Assembly: GCA_019114015.1 (NCBI GenBank)
Contig: DXGG01000250.1
Span: forward strand, 1-20,282
Source of the DNA: Candidatus Onthomorpha intestinigallinarum
GTDB lineage: Bacteria > Bacteroidota > Bacteroidia > Bacteroidales > P3
Length of the DNA: 20,282 nt
Reading direction: 5' to 3'
Shown: piece after piece, positions 1 to 6,000 of the stretch
Layout: each line of letters opens with the position of its first letter
Numbering within the stretch: the stretch's first letter is position 1
The notes under the pieces: generated by a model
The model's input: the letters and a program-made list of their open reading frames with translations, nothing else
Database searches by the model: none
Told to the model about the DNA's origin: nothing
Position numbers and translations under genes: made by a program

Positions 1-13
1 ATATAGAACAGCG

Positions 14-253
14 ATGGCGAGAGTTTGTGAAATTACAGGAAAGAAGACCATTACGGGCAACAGAGTTTCCCATTCAAATGTAAAGACAAAAAGAAAGTTT
101 TATCCTAATCTTCAAACGAAGAAATTTTATATTCCGGAAGAAGGTATATGGGTGACTTTGAAGGTTTCGGCTGCCGGAATGCGTACTATAAACAAGAAAG
201 GCATCATGGCATGTTTGAACGAATCCGTTGAGAAAGGAATAATCAGGTTTTAG
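14..253 (+). CDS. rpmB: 50S ribosomal protein L28
   Basis: Structural protein of the large ribosomal subunit. The 79-residue product opens with MARVCEITGKK and carries the L28 landmarks: the ITGKK motif near residue 7, the GNRVSHS segment around residues 16-22, the TKKFYIPEE strand near 35-43, and the AAGMRTINKKG block in the C-terminal half. Its length is normal for bacterial L28. The ATG at 14 gives the canonical N-terminus and has no SD sequence, as expected in this phylum. In many Bacteroidales rpmB is followed by rpmG (L33) and another small gene; here a terminator and a thioesterase gene follow. The promoter lies outside the window. Confidence 0.96.
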   Translation: MARVCEITGKKTITGNRVSHSNVKTKRKFYPNLQTKKFYIPEEGIWVTLKVSAAGMRTINKKGIMACLNESVEKGIIRF

Positions 254-282
254 AGTAAAATTATTCTTTAATAGGAATAGTA

Positions 283-310
283 GGAGTATTGTTGTAATGC
301 TCCTTTTTTT
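283..310 (+). terminator. Intrinsic terminator after rpmB
   Basis: An 8-bp hairpin (GGAGTATT / AATGCTCC, one G-U pair, 5-base loop GTTGT) is followed directly by seven T. It ends the rpmB transcript 12 bp before the thioesterase start, so that gene depends on readthrough or on a promoter I could not identify. Confidence 0.75.
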
Positions 311-321
311 GTTTTTGTTTT

Positions 322-744
322 ATGAGTTATTCATTTGATTACCCTATAAGAGTCGGATACGTCGATACTGACAAGATGGGATTTGTTCATAACAGCAATT
401 ATTTCGTCTATTTTGAGATTGGGCGTACAGAAGCAATGAGAAATTTGGGCATAAGCTATAAAGAGATGGAAAATAAAGGCGTAATGATGCCTTTGGTTGA
501 ACAGTATGCAAAATATCACAAACCTGCTTTTTATGATGACAGACTTACAATACGTACAAAAATAGAACAGATGCCCAAGGCCAAAATCCGGTTCGACTAT
601 TTTATTTTAAGAGAATCGGATGACGGGAAAGAGGAAATGTTGTGTAGCGGATATAATATTTTGGCTTTTGTGGACGTTCTAACTAAAAAGCCTTTGAAAT
701 GTCCCGATTTTGTGAGTAAAATGTTGGAAAAATTTTGTGGATAA
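322..744 (+). CDS. Acyl-CoA thioesterase, YbgC/FadM-like (4HBT hotdog fold)
   Basis: A 140-residue single-domain hotdog thioesterase, predicted cytosolic, that probably hydrolyses acyl-CoA or acyl-ACP thioesters. The signature is near the N-terminus: Y13-V-D-T-D17 with H23, then NSNYFVYFEIGRTE. This matches the YxxDTD...H-x-NY-x(3)-E-x-x-RTE pattern of YbgC/FadM, where the second Asp is catalytic. The central strand region is KAKIRFDYFILRE and the length is normal for the family. The ATG at 322 has a T-rich leader without an SD sequence. The gene sits alone between the rpmB terminator and the rpsU promoter, and that promoter's -33 element lies inside its last codons. The substrate cannot be read from the sequence; in Bacteroidota relatives the family is often only called thioesterase. 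Confidence 0.88.
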   Translation: MSYSFDYPIRVGYVDTDKMGFVHNSNYFVYFEIGRTEAMRNLGISYKEMENKGVMMPLVEQYAKYHKPAFYDDRLTIRTKIEQMPKAKIRFDYFILRESDDGKEEMLCSGYNILAFVDVLTKKPLKCPDFVSKMLEKFCG

Positions 745-764
745 GTGTAAAGTGCTTATCTTTG
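734..764 (+). promoter_or_regulatory. Bacteroidota-type promoter for rpsU
   Basis: TTTG at 734-737, then 19 bp, then TATCTTTG at 757-764. This is an exact match to the primary sigma factor consensus of the phylum (TTTG, about 19 bp, TAnnTTTG). Transcription should start near 771, giving a leader of about 45 nt before rpsU. The -33 box overlaps the end of the thioesterase gene. Confidence 0.8.
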
Positions 765-803
765 CAAAGCATTAAATACATTAATTAACAAATTAAACAA
801 GAA

Positions 804-809
804 AGAGGT
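804..809 (+). promoter_or_regulatory. Strong Shine-Dalgarno sequence of rpsU
   Basis: AGAGGT, 8 nt before the ATG at 818, pairs with the 3' CCUCC end of 16S rRNA. Nearly all other genes in this window lack such a site. In Bacteroidota the anti-SD is largely occluded on the ribosome with help from S21, so an SD before the S21 gene itself fits autoregulation. Confidence 0.75.
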
Positions 810-817
810 ATTAAAAA

Positions 818-1015
818 ATGATTATTGTTCCAATCAAAGAGGGTGAGAATATTGAAAAGGCTCTCAAGAAGTTGAAGAGAAAGTTTGAGAAAACGGGTGT
901 TGTAAAGGAATTGAGAAACAGACAAAAGTTCACAAAACCTTCTGTGGTGGCAAGAGATCGTAGGTTAAAGGCTATTTACATTCAAAAGTTGCAGCAGCAA
1001 AGTATGGATAAATAG
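818..1015 (+). CDS. rpsU: 30S ribosomal protein S21
   Basis: Small, very basic 30S protein that sits near the 3' end of 16S rRNA. The 65-residue product shows the family pattern: MIIVPIKEGENIEKALKKLK at the N-terminus, the KFEKTGVVKELRNRQ helix, then a basic tail containing KPSVVARDRR. Length is typical. It has its own promoter (734-764), a strong SD sequence (804-809), and an intrinsic terminator starting 15 nt after its stop. In Bacteroidota, S21 together with S18 and S6 is known to sequester the anti-SD; low S21 would free the anti-SD and favour SD-bearing mRNAs such as this one. The regulatory role in this organism is inference. Confidence 0.96.
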   Translation: MIIVPIKEGENIEKALKKLKRKFEKTGVVKELRNRQKFTKPSVVARDRRLKAIYIQKLQQQSMDK

Positions 1016-1030
1016 TTTTTGTTTAACATT

Positions 1031-1063
1031 AAAAAAGCTTGCAACTTGCTTGTAAGCTTTTTT
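1031..1063 (+). terminator. Intrinsic terminator/attenuator between rpsU and xerC
   Basis: A 14-bp stem (1031-1044 with 1050-1063, one G-U pair, 5-base loop CTTGC) with an A-run on the 5' arm and a T-run on the 3' arm. It lies directly between the rpsU stop (1015) and the xerC start (1082), so xerC and hpf probably receive only readthrough transcription from the strong rpsU promoter. Confidence 0.8.
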
Positions 1064-1081
1064 AACATGAATTTGTTGGGT

Positions 1082-1963
1082 ATGTATATAGAAAGATTTA
1101 CTGATTATTTAGAGAACGAGAGGAATTATTCTGCTCATACGATTTTGGCTTATACGGCAGATGTCAATCAATTCATAGATTGTGTGAAAGAAGAATGCGG
1201 CATAGCAGACGTAAAGGATGTAACTCCTTCTGTTATCAGGGTTTGGATGGTCGCGATGAAAGAACGAGGTGTGTCCAATAGAAGTATAGGCAGAAAAATA
1301 GCTTGTTTGAGAACTTATTTCACTTTCCTTTACAAGGAGGGGTTGATTCCGGAAAACCCTATGTTGAAGATAATGGCTCCTAAAGTTGGAAAACGAAATC
1401 CTTCCTATATACTCAATGACGATATGGAAAAGATATTGGATGAAAAAAGCGCGGACGGCTCTTTCTTCGGCATGAGAGATTATTTGATATTGGAATTGGT
1501 TTATGCCACGGGAATGAGACAGGCGGAATTGTTGGAATTGAGGGAGTGTGACATAGACTACGAGAATCAGGAAATAAAGGTTGAAGGCAAGGGAAGAAAA
1601 GAAAGAATAGTGCCGGTAAATCCTACCTTATTGGAAAAACTGAAAGTGTACATTGAAAAGAAAAAATCCTTGAAGACGGATACGGATTATTTGTTTGTCA
1701 ACAAGAGATTCGAACACATGTCCAAAAAACAACTGTATTCATTGGTATGCAAGGAACTTGAAAAGATAAACGTCGCCAAACATTCTCCGCATGTATTAAG
1801 GCACAGTTTTGCCACAAATATTTTGGAGCAGGGAGGGGATTTGTCTGCCGTAAAAGACATATTGGGACATAAAAGCATAGAAACGACACAGGTTTATACA
1901 CATACCACAATAGAAGAATTAAAGAAAGCATATAAGTTGGCTCATCCGAGATCAGACGAATAA
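1082..1963 (+). CDS. xerC: Tyrosine recombinase, XerC/XerD type
   Basis: Site-specific recombinase that resolves chromosome dimers at dif. The 293-residue protein has an N-terminal SAM-like core-binding domain (about 1-90, beginning MYIERFTDYLENERNYSAHT) and a C-terminal catalytic domain with the full active site: R146 (GMRQAE), K170 (EGKGRK), H237 and R240 (HVLRHS), H263 (LGHKS) and the nucleophile Y272 (TQVYTHT). I chose the ATG at 1082 because it gives the usual Xer N-terminus; an in-frame ATG at 1067 adds five residues, and a TTG further upstream would run through the terminator hairpin. There is no SD. The position between rpsU and hpf is common in Bacteroidota, so this is more likely a housekeeping Xer than a phage integrase. 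Whether it is the XerC or the XerD partner cannot be settled here. Confidence 0.9.
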   Translation: MYIERFTDYLENERNYSAHTILAYTADVNQFIDCVKEECGIADVKDVTPSVIRVWMVAMKERGVSNRSIGRKIACLRTYFTFLYKEGLIPENPMLKIMAPKVGKRNPSYILNDDMEKILDEKSADGSFFGMRDYLILELVYATGMRQAELLELRECDIDYENQEIKVEGKGRKERIVPVNPTLLEKLKVYIEKKKSLKTDTDYLFVNKRFEHMSKKQLYSLVCKELEKINVAKHSPHVLRHSFATNILEQGGDLSAVKDILGHKSIETTQVYTHTTIEELKKAYKLAHPRSDE

Positions 1964-1973
1964 CAAACTAAAA

Positions 1974-1982
1974 AAAGGAGGT
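1974..1982 (+). promoter_or_regulatory. Near-perfect Shine-Dalgarno sequence of hpf
   Basis: AAAGGAGGT, complementary over its full length to the 16S 3' end, sits 4 nt before the ATG at 1987. It is the best SD in the window and unusual in a phylum with depleted SD sequences. It selects the start codon and may tie hibernation-factor synthesis to the state of the anti-SD. Confidence 0.8.
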
Positions 1983-1986
1983 TATT

Positions 1987-2277
1987 ATGAAGGTTACAAT
2001 TAATGCGGTTAAGTTTAGACCGGATCAAAAACTGGAAGACTTTGTCAATGATAAAGTATCTAAATTGGAAAGGCAGGCTGCAGGCTTATTGGGAGCGGAA
2101 GTAACATTGAAAGTGGATAAACCTGAATCGGAAAACAATAAAATAGCAGAAATAAAGATTGTAATAGCCGGCAAAGACTTGTTTGCCTCAAAACAGGCAG
2201 ACAGTTTTGAAGAAGCCGTGATGTTGTGCATCGATGCATTGAAGACACAGATTAGCAAATTCAAGGAAAGAAAGTAA
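1987..2277 (+). CDS. hpf: Ribosome hibernation promoting factor (HPF/RaiA family, short form)
   Basis: A 96-residue protein of the S30AE/HPF family, which binds the 30S decoding region and stabilises idle ribosomes. It shows the family's beta-alpha-beta-beta-beta-alpha arrangement: MKVTINAVKFRPDQ strand, LEDFVNDKVSKLER helix, EVTLKVDKP and IAEIKIVIAGKDLFASKQ strands, then the DSFEEAVMLCIDALKTQISKFKERK helix with a basic end. The length is that of the short form with no C-terminal dimerisation domain. The start follows a near-perfect SD 23 nt after the xerC stop, so it is probably transcribed with xerC. A 13-bp terminator hairpin follows. In several Bacteroides genomes this gene precedes a tRNA-tuf cluster; here it does not. 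Confidence 0.93.
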   Translation: MKVTINAVKFRPDQKLEDFVNDKVSKLERQAAGLLGAEVTLKVDKPESENNKIAEIKIVIAGKDLFASKQADSFEEAVMLCIDALKTQISKFKERK

Positions 2278-2303
2278 ACACAGAAATGTCTTGAGATAAA
2301 ATT

Positions 2304-2336
2304 ACAGCCATTCAACAATAGTTGAATGGCTGTTTT
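2304..2336 (+). terminator. Intrinsic terminator after hpf
   Basis: A perfect 13-bp stem (2304-2316 with 2321-2333, loop AATA) followed by TTTCGTT. It closes the rpsU-xerC-hpf unit. Confidence 0.85.
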
Positions 2337-2416
2337 CGTTCATAATAAGTTGAGTTTTACAAGAACAAAACAGTTTTTTTATTGCTTTGCAGAAAAATAA
2401 AAACAGACAGTAATTT

Positions 2417-5400
2417 ATGGATAAGGAAAACATAAAAGACAGATTGGGGGTAATACCTGAGGACCAGATGGATTCAGCAAATGAGTATATACATCAGTAC
2501 ATAGGTCTTAGACTGGCCGCAATGGGTGTATCGGCATTCAACAACAACCTTGACAAATCGCAACAGAATTTCATGAGCATATTGAAAGGATTGTTGTCGA
2601 ATTACAAGGAAAGAGAAGAACTGTACGATAACTATCTATGCCCCCCGGACATAAGAATACAGAACTTTCTGAACAGATATTTTGCTTCGGTGAAAGATGT
2701 ACCCGACATAAAAATACCTTTAAGAACATTTACCCTTGATTCCTACGGAATAGCAAGGGCATTGTCTCTGCCTCAAGGCAAGGATGAATATATTTCGACT
2801 TACATAAGTTCTTACAAAGTAAAGCAAGGAGTTTTGCACAATCCGAAAAACGACAGAAGAACTACGAAAGGAGTCTTTCACATAGCGGAAGGAGGTCTTC
2901 CTATTCCGGGAGACAAAAAGGCAGTGCCTATCAATGTTGCCAAATATATATTTTACAGAGCTTTTGCCGAAAATGGCGATGTCATGGAGTTGCCTTACAC
3001 CTCCTGCATGGACAAACCTGTAAAACTTCTTGTGTCATTGTTACTACGACCTACCGTTTGTCCTGAAGTCAAGGGGGTTACGGACAAGAAAACAATGGAG
3101 ATAAGGTTCTTTGCTCCCGGTTCACTCGTGAGCAGTCTGGATTTTGTGGAAAGCATATTCGGCAACGGAGGAAGCCCTTATCACATAAAGAACGACTCTG
3201 CTTTGGACGTGGAACACTGGACAGGACATACCGGTTGCATAATTTTAGCCCCTCAACTCACACTGCTTACCAAGAAAGAGTGCGGGCTGCCCCTTGTGTC
3301 ACAGGCAACGGACAGACAAAAAAGAGACGGAATGTGCTGGAGCAAGGAAGATGAGCTGTACAACGACGGCCTTCCTTTCAAACTGTGCGTAAGAACCGAA
3401 GAAGGAATTGTTGCAACCGTCATAGCGGACAATTATTTCGGATACTCCAAAAAAGAAATCAAAACAATGATAGGCTATGCCTCCAACATATTCGGAAATA
3501 CCGAAGAGGAACATGCGGGAGGCGCTTTGGTATTTCCGGGATACAATCAGGGCGATACCTATTTTGCCAATCCAATGAAGGTGAGAAACACCTTTGAAGA
3601 TGTAAAAAAGAACTGCCGTGACTTCATAGAATTCAAACAAGAGGGCTACGGAATAGACAAAAACTTCAATAACATATATTATTTGCCTGAAAACACCAAC
3701 TTCAATGTGCCGAACCAGGAAATAAAATGGAAGAATGAATCAGGTGAACATCACCTTAAACTGCTGCCGAACAAGATTTACATACTGCCGAACGGAAGCA
3801 AGTTCAGAATGGAAAGCTATTCCGGAGCGCTAAATTACAGACTGGTGGAAACAATAGGCGACGGCTTGTTCTGTCACAAGCCTTGCACCGTTTCGGGAGG
3901 TGGAAAATCCGAAATATCCAAGTCAATAGCCGATGCCATATTCGGAGGTCCTTTCTTCATAAGTGATTTTGAAAAGGATTTTGAAAAGGTTGAGGAAATC
4001 ATAAACTATGATTACTCCAAACGGTTCAAGTCTCTTGGAGAGCCGATACCTTACAGCAGAAGTTTCCTTTGCAATCGCCGCTCCATGGGTTCGGTAATAA
4101 AACTGCTTACCCCGTCTTCGGAATACACAAAAGAATACAACCAATGGCTTGAAAGCCTTCCGCAATACATAAAGGGAATCGCTCTCATCATCAAACGTTT
4201 CTACAAGGAGGAATGGGGCAACGAATGGAAGAAATATTTCAACGTGGACATTTTGAACGGAACTCCGGGTAATGAACTGAAATTCGGTAACAGAAAAATA
4301 TACGCCCGCTATCTGAGAGTCGGATTCGAAGAAAACGGAACATGGCGGACTTTCAAGTTGAGACAGGATTTCGTCCATTCCGACAAGATTCAGATGGAAG
4401 ACGACATAACCGCATCGACAGTTGTTCCCACAAGACTGTTGTCCAATTTGGGCAAGGCTGCCGACAATTACAGCGTGAAGATAGTGGAAAACTGCGAGTA
4501 CAGATCTTTCCAACGTCCAGATGATGCGATAGTAAGAGGATACGACAAGAAAGCGGAATCCGACCTGGCATCACCAAATACCTTTATTTCAAACTTTGAA
4601 CCCCTTACTCAAAAAGACGCACAGGAAATAGTTGAAGACGTAATCAATTTCGACAGGTTTACAAAGCCTATGCGCGACCTTATACAATCGGTGGCGGACA
4701 AAAAGGACAGCAAATATTTTGTTTGCTCTGCAAATCCGCGATTGGTAAACTCCAAGCCGTCAAAGAACGTAAGGTACTTGCAGACCCGTGACGACCTTGT
4801 CAAACCCGAAGAAAAATATGTTGCCGAGGTGGGAATGCGTCTGGCAAGAAAGCTTAAGCCGAACGAGCCTTTGTACATACCTGTCAACTCCGTTCTTCCG
4901 GGAAGAAGAAACAACAGAGCCGAAGAAGGAATACGTCCTCTTGCGGTCTACAACCCTATTCACTATCAAGAATTGCCTGAACTGTTCATGGACTTCATCT
5001 GTTCACTAACAGGCAAAAGCCCTTCGACAACCGGAGCAGGCTCGGAGGGAGCATTGACCAAAGGTCCTTTCAACTCACTTTGCGCAACAACCGATTTGGA
5101 CAACGCTCTGGTCTCCTATATTCTTACCGGTTACGACGGATTCACAACTCCGGCAGGATACATAGGAAGCAAGTACAGAATAGATCACGACCTCAGCCTT
5201 TTGATTCCGGAATTGTGGGCAAGGCTTACGCCTGAAGAAAGAAACCCTAAGTATCTGATAGAAAACGGATTCTTTGAAAAACTCGACGACTTCTCCTACG
5301 AAGGAAAGATTGTCAAGGCCTCTGTTCTCGGATACAGGGTTACGGACAAGTTCGTCCACAACTTCTTCGGAAGAGTGTTTGAAAACCCTAACGTGGTGTT

Positions 5401-5875
5401 CACACCCGAAATGCTGAAACCGGAACTGCAAAATCTGTCCGAGTTCGTGGACGGAGTGAACAACATTGTGGAAAACCAGTCCCGCGTTGCAAGAATGTAC
5501 ATAGAGGACGGAAGCGTGGAGGCTGCAATTCCGCCGTTGAAAGCCCTTATATACATCATGGCAAACGGCGAATACAACGGTATGAGAGCCGATTCCGAAG
5601 AATTCAGACAGATGTTCACAAGAGACTATCTTTTGGAAAGCGACTGGTATGCCGAAAGATTGAGAAACAAACACATAAACGATATAAACTTGTGGCAGTC
5701 TCATCAGAAATATATAAGCGAATTCTTGCAGAAGGCAGCCAATCTGTCCGAATCAAAAAGGAACATGATAAAGGAAATACTGCAAAAGACCAATGACGAA
5801 CTCAAATACGTCAAGTCACAGGAGTATTACGATAAGTTGGTTGGCAGTCTGGGTAAGGACAATCTGTACAGATAA
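2417..5875 (+). CDS. Probable PPi-type phosphoenolpyruvate carboxykinase
   Basis: A very large (1152 residues) soluble protein without signal peptide or membrane segments. I assign it to the PPi-dependent PEP carboxykinases (known from Propionibacterium and Entamoeba, about 1100-1150 residues), which interconvert PEP + CO2 + Pi and oxaloacetate + PPi. Support: its length; segments resembling PEPCK motifs, namely FPGYNQGD at 373-380 (compare GYNFG of GTP enzymes), a P-loop-like SGGGKS at 493-498, and LPGRRNNRAEEG from 827 (compare the FGGRR region of PEPCK); and TGKSPSTTGAGSEGA from 865, which I associate with this family from memory. No database search was possible. The GGGKS loop alone could suggest a kinase-like ATPase, the main alternative. 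The ATG at 2417 has no SD; a weak -7-like TTGCTTTG lies at 2382-2389. The gene stands alone and converges on dpp3. In fermentative Bacteroidales it would act at the PEP-oxaloacetate node leading to succinate/propionate. Confidence 0.65.
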   Translation: MDKENIKDRLGVIPEDQMDSANEYIHQYIGLRLAAMGVSAFNNNLDKSQQNFMSILKGLLSNYKEREELYDNYLCPPDIRIQNFLNRYFASVKDVPDIKIPLRTFTLDSYGIARALSLPQGKDEYISTYISSYKVKQGVLHNPKNDRRTTKGVFHIAEGGLPIPGDKKAVPINVAKYIFYRAFAENGDVMELPYTSCMDKPVKLLVSLLLRPTVCPEVKGVTDKKTMEIRFFAPGSLVSSLDFVESIFGNGGSPYHIKNDSALDVEHWTGHTGCIILAPQLTLLTKKECGLPLVSQATDRQKRDGMCWSKEDELYNDGLPFKLCVRTEEGIVATVIADNYFGYSKKEIKTMIGYASNIFGNTEEEHAGGALVFPGYNQGDTYFANPMKVRNTFEDVKKNCRDFIEFKQEGYGIDKNFNNIYYLPENTNFNVPNQEIKWKNESGEHHLKLLPNKIYILPNGSKFRMESYSGALNYRLVETIGDGLFCHKPCTVSGGGKSEISKSIADAIFGGPFFISDFEKDFEKVEEIINYDYSKRFKSLGEPIPYSRSFLCNRRSMGSVIKLLTPSSEYTKEYNQWLESLPQYIKGIALIIKRFYKEEWGNEWKKYFNVDILNGTPGNELKFGNRKIYARYLRVGFEENGTWRTFKLRQDFVHSDKIQMEDDITASTVVPTRLLSNLGKAADNYSVKIVENCEYRSFQRPDDAIVRGYDKKAESDLASPNTFISNFEPLTQKDAQEIVEDVINFDRFTKPMRDLIQSVADKKDSKYFVCSANPRLVNSKPSKNVRYLQTRDDLVKPEEKYVAEVGMRLARKLKPNEPLYIPVNSVLPGRRNNRAEEGIRPLAVYNPIHYQELPELFMDFICSLTGKSPSTTGAGSEGALTKGPFNSLCATTDLDNALVSYILTGYDGFTTPAGYIGSKYRIDHDLSLLIPELWARLTPEERNPKYLIENGFFEKLDDFSYEGKIVKASVLGYRVTDKFVHNFFGRVFENPNVVFTPEMLKPELQNLSEFVDGVNNIVENQSRVARMYIEDGSVEAAIPPLKALIYIMANGEYNGMRADSEEFRQMFTRDYLLESDWYAERLRNKHINDINLWQSHQKYISEFLQKAANLSESKRNMIKEILQKTNDELKYVKSQEYYDKLVGSLGKDNLYR

Positions 5876-5921
5876 ACCGCAGATTTCTTACCTCTGAAAC
5901 GGATTCAGAAAAGAAAAAAAC

Positions 5922-5963
5922 GGAATCAAATTCCAATCTGACGGAATTTGATTCCATTTTTTT
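5922..5963. terminator. Bidirectional intrinsic terminator
   Basis: A perfect 13-bp stem (5922-5934 with 5943-5955, 8-base loop) has an A-run before it and a T-run after it, so it can end both the plus-strand PEPCK-like transcript and the minus-strand dpp3 transcript, which converge here. Confidence 0.85.
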
Positions 5964-6000
5964 CTTTCTTTATTCTGTTGCGATACCTTCCCAAACGGTA

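Noticed and set aside
1019..1081. Longer xerC starting at a TTG near 1019
   Set aside because: The extension translates the terminator hairpin and gives an N-terminus unlike Xer proteins; the ATG at 1082 fits the family.
1082..1963. Tyrosine recombinase as sign of a prophage or integrative element
   Set aside because: It lies between rpsU and hpf, a conserved housekeeping position; no attachment repeats, phage or transfer genes nearby.
2278..2416. tRNA genes expected after hpf by analogy with Bacteroides
   Set aside because: No cloverleaf, TTCGA/TTCAA arm or CCA end found; only a terminator and AT-rich DNA.
3893..3910. GGGKS loop of the large protein taken as a Walker A motif of an AAA or defence ATPase
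   Set aside because: No Walker B or sensor motifs follow in the expected places, and other segments resemble PEP carboxykinase; kept as the stated alternative only.
3923..4513. 196-codon open frame on the minus strand inside the PEPCK-like gene
   Set aside because: Antisense shadow of a well-supported gene; no start signal, no recognisable domain, composition of a reverse frame.
5075..5704. 209-codon open frame on the minus strand inside the PEPCK-like gene
   Set aside because: Also an antisense shadow, with no family resemblance.
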